From positions 1 through 35,326 of the forward strand of contig NZ_WITC01000102.1 in the NCBI RefSeq assembly GCF_009601505.1: DNA of 35,326 nt. Direction: 5' to 3'. This document shows, piece by piece, positions 30,826 to 35,326 of this stretch. The position numbers and the translations under genes are program-made. The first letter of the stretch is position 1, and each line of letters starts with the position of its first letter. Origin of the DNA: Sinorhizobium terangae (GTDB lineage: Bacteria > Pseudomonadota > Alphaproteobacteria > Rhizobiales > Rhizobiaceae). The notes beneath the pieces were generated by a model that saw nothing but the letters and a program-made list of their open reading frames with translations, was not told the origin of the DNA and did not search any database.

Positions 30826-33521
30826 CAGAATACTCCGCCGTTGGCGAAGTAGTTATGAGCTTCACCAGACTCACGGTCTTCGCAGAAGTAGTAGACAAAG
30901 CGCTCGAAATCTTCCGGGTTGACCGCATCGAAGCACGCGGGCAACGGCGGCGGAAAACCGATATCCTCACCAACGGCGCGACGCAGGGCGCTGAAAATCT
31001 CGTTACGGAACTCAAAATAAAGCCGATATGCCGGGGTTTTGTAAGCATGGATCGATTTGAAGTCGATAATGCGGGATTCGTGCTTAATTTCATGGATTCG
31101 CCGGTACAAACGGTCAGCGACCGATTGAGTAAAGAATTCACGCACAGCGGCGTTTTCCAGCAAAATCTGCGGATTGAGCAGCGCAGGCAGCACGATATTT
31201 TTGGGAACGTAATCCTTGATCGAGTAGAACCAGGCCTGCTGTGACTGTGCGGGAGTGGTGTCGCATAGCGTTGGATTTTGCTCTTCCACATCCGGGCGCA
31301 CGTCTTTCATGATGATGATACCATCCTGTCCGTAGGCAACACCGGCAATCACCTCCTCCAGGATGGTATCCACGCGCCGGCTGTTAATTTCCACTCGGGA
31401 ATCCCGGGCGTAAACAGGCTTGCCGCCCCAGGCGATCACCCGAATCCCAAAGTCCCAGTCATCGGAGAGGTGTTGTACAAAGCGGCCATTGTTCAGTTGG
31501 TAGAAAATTTCGATGCCGCCCACTTTGTCGTAGAGAGTGCGCTCAACGGCAAAACCTTTGCCGTCCGGAAAGCCCCCGAACAACGAAAACGACATGTCAC
31601 GACAGCGCAGAGTTTTTTGTATTTCCCGGAAAAGGTTGGGGCGATGGCGGAAGGATTCTTCGTTGTAATAGTAATTGCAGGTACCCAGATCTGCATTTTC
31701 CTCCATCATTTTTTTAATCAGTGCGTGCAGCCAGTAAGAGTCTACCGTGCAGTCCGCGTCGGCGGAGACAATGTAATGTTTTTTTTGAACGCCCAGGCGG
31801 CTGTCACGGGCTTTTGAGCGCCAAGAGGCGTAATCCATGCCACGTTTTCTGGCGGACGAGACGCCCTGAATGGTTTCCTTAATAATATGAATATCCATAA
31901 ATGGATTTTGGGCTCTGAACGCGTTAACCTTCTCAACGGAATCGTCCGTTGAATTATTATCCACAATAATCAACTCATAACTTTCATTAGTGATCGTGCC
32001 GTCACATGTTTTCTGATTAAATAGTGAGAGCAGTACTTCGTCGATACGCTCGCTTTCGTTATAAACCGGGAGCACAATCGATACAAAAACATTGTCACCC
32101 ATACCTGCTCTGGAATAATCTAAGTCCAGAACGTCAATGACATTATTCGAAAGTACCTGCTTGCCAATCGAGAAATTCCTCTGGGCAACGTCAATCATTA
32201 GCTGCTTGTTGTTGAGGAACTGGTACAGATCACTAATAAATGCGTCATCAGGCAAGCCGTCCCGCTCCTCTGATATCGCCATAACCGGCGCTTCAAATCC
32301 ATATTGACCATAAACTTCCCAGTAATATTCGTAGCTGGTAGTTATGTAGCAGCGCTGGGAGCTAATCGCTTCGCCAATGGGATTCCCGTAACTGTCGTAA
32401 TCCCAGGAGGTCAGAAAAGACACCAAATCACATGAGTAATATAAGTCCTCAATAGCGTCCATATTCTTCTGTGAAGACGTACCTTTGTGCTGAAGGGAGC
32501 CAATAAACTTAATATACAGACTGACGTTTATTTTTTTGGCTAGGGCTCTCAGCTCCTGATAGCAAGCATCATCTTCATCACGGTCGCCTGCCACAGCCAA
32601 AAAAACTTTACGGTCGATCTCGTTCTGACGATAAAGCTGATTGAGCCGATGAACTAGATAAATGTCTCTGTCAAGACGCTTTTGAGGGATTATTCGTGTG
32701 GTACGGGCAATCAGAATATCATTGTCACGGATGCATAGTCTTTCTCTAATGTTAGTATAATTGCCCTGTCGGCCGAAATCATAGGTATTCCTCTTAACCT
32801 TGATTTCCACTTCATAATCGCACCACTTTTCAAGCTTGTTTTTTAAGTGAGTATTGAGCGTGACATATGTTATGTGGCTGGACTTCACGGGCTTGACGGC
32901 GTGAGGATACGGTGCTGGACCGTATTTCATTACGGTCTTTTCACTATTCCACATTAAGTCGTGATCGCGCCAGATAACGAAATTGCCCAGTCCGTGACGT
33001 TTTCCGTAAACGTCAATCGCCATGTAAAGCGCTTTGGTATAAATTATATTCTCTGGAAGAGTTCCATTCTCAACGATCACATAATTGATATTTAGCCTCT
33101 CCCATAGCTGAACAATTCGATGGGCTAGCTGTCGAGACGCTTCCCGAATTGCAAGCATGATCTCTTCCCGCTCTTTGGCAGAAACGATCGTTTTTTGACT
33201 TATCAAAGCATTGTGTGAGTGCTTAATAAAATTGATGTTGTAGTGTGGAACATACTGAATATACTCCACGCGAACCAGAGTGAATATATCCTTGTAAATC
33301 TCTTGTTCATGATCGTAAGGCTTGTTAAATTTCCCTTTATCTATTTTAATGTCGTATCCAAGGTCTAGATAGGATTTAACCCCATTCCGAGCAAGACCTC
33401 TAGCTACCTTCAACGCTTCAACAATGATTCCTGACACAGGAACAGCGTCAAATGATATAAATATAGCTCCGGCCGGCATACTCACTGACCGGTCCCGTTT
33501 TGTTTGTAAACACGTCACCAT
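30825..33521 (-). CDS. Two-domain glycosyltransferase, GT4-like plus GT2
   Basis: This 898-residue protein fuses two enzymes. Residues about 1-460 look like a GT-B glycosyltransferase of family 4 (SGIIVEALKVARGLARNGVK, LCIRDNDILIARTTRIIPQK, LVSFLTSWDYDSYGNPIGEA with its acidic signature). Residues about 478-730 are a GT2 domain (VSIVLPVYNESERIDEVLLS, LIIVDNNSTDDSVEKVNAF, SADADC near 588 as the metal-binding part, DDWDFGIRVIAWGG). A further domain of unknown type fills 730-898. The product may be a glycan or glycosylated metabolite. A start at 33479 (ATGCCGGC) is an alternative. Codon use and composition are A+T-rich against the neighbours. It is the first gene of the operon with the radical SAM gene. 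Confidence 0.85.
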   Translation of the reverse strand: MVTCLQTKRDRSVSMPAGAIFISFDAVPVSGIIVEALKVARGLARNGVKSYLDLGYDIKIDKGKFNKPYDHEQEIYKDIFTLVRVEYIQYVPHYNINFIKHSHNALISQKTIVSAKEREEIMLAIREASRQLAHRIVQLWERLNINYVIVENGTLPENIIYTKALYMAIDVYGKRHGLGNFVIWRDHDLMWNSEKTVMKYGPAPYPHAVKPVKSSHITYVTLNTHLKNKLEKWCDYEVEIKVKRNTYDFGRQGNYTNIRERLCIRDNDILIARTTRIIPQKRLDRDIYLVHRLNQLYRQNEIDRKVFLAVAGDRDEDDACYQELRALAKKINVSLYIKFIGSLQHKGTSSQKNMDAIEDLYYSCDLVSFLTSWDYDSYGNPIGEAISSQRCYITTSYEYYWEVYGQYGFEAPVMAISEERDGLPDDAFISDLYQFLNNKQLMIDVAQRNFSIGKQVLSNNVIDVLDLDYSRAGMGDNVFVSIVLPVYNESERIDEVLLSLFNQKTCDGTITNESYELIIVDNNSTDDSVEKVNAFRAQNPFMDIHIIKETIQGVSSARKRGMDYASWRSKARDSRLGVQKKHYIVSADADCTVDSYWLHALIKKMMEENADLGTCNYYYNEESFRHRPNLFREIQKTLRCRDMSFSLFGGFPDGKGFAVERTLYDKVGGIEIFYQLNNGRFVQHLSDDWDFGIRVIAWGGKPVYARDSRVEINSRRVDTILEEVIAGVAYGQDGIIIMKDVRPDVEEQNPTLCDTTPAQSQQAWFYSIKDYVPKNIVLPALLNPQILLENAAVREFFTQSVADRLYRRIHEIKHESRIIDFKSIHAYKTPAYRLYFEFRNEIFSALRRAVGEDIGFPPPLPACFDAVNPEDFERFVYYFCEDRESGEAHNYFANGGVF

Positions 33522-34224
33522 CTTCTCACTATCTCGACATAAAGCCGCAACATGATAAAACTATACTTGAGAACACGCCTCCCGAATTGAATGTCTCAAG
33601 GAAAAGTTGTAGCAACCTTCCAGCTCCGCGCGAGGCGTTCACCGAGGCGGGCGTCATCGAGCGGCGGGACGACCCAGTGTCTCGTCGGCAGCGTCGCGAC
33701 ATTTTGGCGTTCCCACCTGCGGCGGGAGTTGACTGCTGCAAGCTTGGCCAAGCCAATTGCGACCAGAGGGCGGCTTCGCTTGCAGTGGTCACGCAGAGAT
33801 CTCGCGGCGACGCCTGCATGTTTGGTGCGGCTGTTCATGGAAATGTCCTGTGCCGTGGGGAGCTGTGCTGAGCGAAGCAAGTGCCGTACCAACCCACGAA
33901 TGCCATCTAAAACAATGGGACCGCTCTGATGGCCAGTGCTTCATGTCCGACGTTGTCAGAAACCCGACAAGAGTGAACAACCCTCGCAGGCGGGTTTGCC
34001 AGAGATCGCAAGAAGGTCATCGCTCTCGTCCGAGAGTGTCGTCGCCACCGGCAGTAAGGAGTCACCTTGGGGGCGGTGGCCACAGCGGCTCGCTTGCAAC
34101 CAAGCCGCTCGCGTAACTTCAATCTCCTAACCGCAAAGCTAAGGTGTGTCCTCTTTCTGCAATGTAAGAATGCCACTCTCCTCGCGTTTTGGTGACGTGG
34201 GAGATTGCGGAGGGGATTGTTGCG
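33522..34224. other. Unresolved stretch between the glycosyltransferase and the ISNCY remnant
   Basis: About 700 bp. The first 80 bp are A+T-rich and should carry the promoter of the minus-strand operon. A minus frame at 33596-33892 (MNSRTKHAGVAARSLRDHCK at its centre) has no ribosome binding site or known domain. The last part (about 34150-34224) probably holds the end of the ISNCY element. No RNA gene recognised. Confidence 0.45.
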
Positions 34225-34975
34225 ATGGACGAACGCGATCTGCGGCGGATTGAGGTTTTGTCGAAAGTCGTTGACGGCCGGACGACGATTTTTTCGGCAG
34301 CGCAAGTATTGGCGCTGAGCACGCGTCAGGTGCGCCGCCTGCTGAAGCGGATTAGGACGGACGGTGCGGCATCGATCAAGCACCGGGCGCGCGGCCGACC
34401 GTCGAACAATCGGATTTGCGACGGTGCGCGATTATGCCCTGGCAATAGTGCGCGAGCGTTATGCGAATTTTGGTCCGACTCGCGCGGCTGAGAAGCTTGC
34501 CAACGAGCATGGGCTGACGGTTTCGCGCGAGACGTTGCGCAACTGGATGGCTGGGGCTGGCCTGTGGCTGTCGCGCCAGCAGCGGCGCACGTTCCATCAG
34601 TCGCGGCTGCGTCGCGAAGCATCGAGCTGTCAATCTTGCACCGGATCGGCTGAAGGAAAGTCTGTGCAAGCGTGAGCGGCCCTATGCCGGTGCGCAACTG
34701 ACGTTTCGTTCGAGCGCAAGCATGCTGGAGGAGACCGCCGGTGACGCGGGTGTCATCGGTCGCGATATCGACGTCTATGCGGATAGCAGGCCCGACGTGC
34801 GCTGGAAGGGCCGTTTCCTGCCCTATCGTGTGCCCGACAACGACCAGCGCGCACCCATGCGGGTTCACCGAGAACAAGCGGGACCAACCGCCTTCGCCAA
34901 GAGATCAGGACAAACAGCGAGAAGAATGACTACACGCCGCGGGGGCGCAAGCCGGGCAAGCGGACGGATTTTTCC
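34225..34975 (+). pseudogene. ISNCY-family transposase, decayed
   Basis: From ATG 34225, behind GGAGGGG, the protein reads MDERDLRRIEVLSKVVDGRT and LALSTRQVRRLLKRIRTDGA, the N-terminal HTH of ISNCY transposases. The frame shifts near 34410 (to RDYALAIVRERYANFGPTRA and LTVSRETLRNWMAGAGLWLS) and is lost near 34625, before the DDE core. A later segment (about 34770-34975; RWKGRFLPYRVPDNDQR, then DYTPRGRKPGKRTDF in another frame) matches the C-terminal part, so the catalytic middle has been deleted. It stops about 25 bp before the glmS stop codon. Confidence 0.8.
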
Positions 34976-34999
34976 GTCATCCTGTTCCCCACCTGGCAA

Positions 35000-35326
35000 T
35001 CATTCGACGGTTACCGACTTGGCCAGGTTACGCGGCTGATCGACATCGGTGCCCATGAAGACGGCCGTGTGATAGGCAAGAAGCTGGATCGGCAACGCGA
35101 AGATCATCGGCGCGATGACCTCGTCGACGTTCGGCAACACGATCGTATGCATCGTGTCGAGCTTCGACGCGGCAGCGCCCATCTCGTCCGTGATAAGAAT
35201 GATGCGCCCGCCACGAGCGGCAACTTCCTGCATGTTCGAGACCGTCTTGTCGAAGAAGCGGTCGTGCGGCGCGATGACGATGACCGGCATGTTTTCGTCG
35301 ATCAGCGCGATCGGCCCATGCTTCAG
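35000..35326 (-). CDS. glmS: Glutamine-fructose-6-phosphate aminotransferase, C-terminus (partial)
   Basis: The minus frame is open to the window edge and encodes the last 108 residues of GlmS/NodM: LKHGPIALIDENMPVIVIAP, the SIS-domain stretch GGRIILITDE, and the conserved end NLAKSVTVE, which closes the active site. The enzyme makes glucosamine-6-phosphate for cell wall and, as NodM in rhizobia, for Nod factor. The sequence does not separate glmS from nodM. No nodN-like gene follows, which slightly favours glmS, but the mobile surroundings would suit a symbiotic plasmid. Confidence 0.93.
   Translation of the reverse strand: MKHGPIALIDENMPVIVIAPHDRFFDKTVSNMQEVAARGGRIILITDEMGAAASKLDTMHTIVLPNVDEVIAPMIFALPIQLLAYHTAVFMGTDVDQPRNLAKSVTVE

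Noticed and set aside
1..35326. CRISPR array or rRNA genes
   Set aside because: No regularly spaced repeats of 24-40 bp and no rRNA-like conserved segments were seen on reading through the window.

Overview
The window is an accessory region of about 35 kb from an alphaproteobacterium, most likely a rhizobium (Rhizobium/Sinorhizobium group). The evidence is GC-rich coding sequence, the families of insertion sequences present (IS66 with a passenger gene, IS110, IS30 and ISNCY types), a sigma-54 promoter of the NifA/RpoN kind, and the 3' end of a glmS/nodM gene at the right edge. No core gene other than that glmS/nodM end is visible.

The left part (about 1-19,900) is a defence island. In order it holds: an IS30 transposase tail; a VapB/VapC (FitAB-type) toxin-antitoxin pair with a palindromic operator; a compact four-gene ubiquitin-like conjugation operon (UBL, E2-like, JAMM peptidase, E1-like) of the Bil type; a truncated gene and a membrane-associated protein of unknown role; a CBASS operon (CD-NTase plus S-4TM membrane effector, followed by a chimeric gene remnant) transcribed divergently from an XRE regulator / ImmA-IrrE metallopeptidase pair (CapH/CapP type) and a third unknown gene; an operon of a giant DUF4011-helicase-Vsr-like-DUF3320 protein, a small Cys-rich secreted protein and a frameshifted trypsin-like protease with a PAN domain; a decayed IS30 element; and an AbiEi/AbiEii toxin-antitoxin pair behind a 9-bp inverted repeat.

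The right part (about 19,900-35,000) is a patchwork. It contains gene fragments, a small secreted protein, a TolC-family outer membrane protein behind a consensus -24/-12 promoter, a phytanoyl-CoA-dioxygenase-like protein, an IS110 remnant, a fatty acid hydroxylase/sterol desaturase family protein, and an intact IS66 element (8-bp target duplication, matching inverted repeats, tnpA-tnpB-tnpC plus a UPF0149 passenger). Next comes a visibly more A+T-rich two-gene operon (GT4-GT2 fusion glycosyltransferase and HemN-like radical SAM protein), then a decayed ISNCY transposase that abuts the 3' end of glmS/nodM.

Repeated truncations and chimeras (4.25, 5.6, 18.05, 20.0 and 34.6 kb) show that the region has been reshaped by deletion and insertion. 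The intact defence operons keep tight, overlapping gene order, which suggests they are still expressed. The best candidates for new biology are the ubiquitin-like operon with an unusual UBL C-terminus, the helicase/Cys-rich/protease operon, and the foreign glycosyltransferase-radical SAM pair. All functional statements come from reading the sequence; no database search was run.
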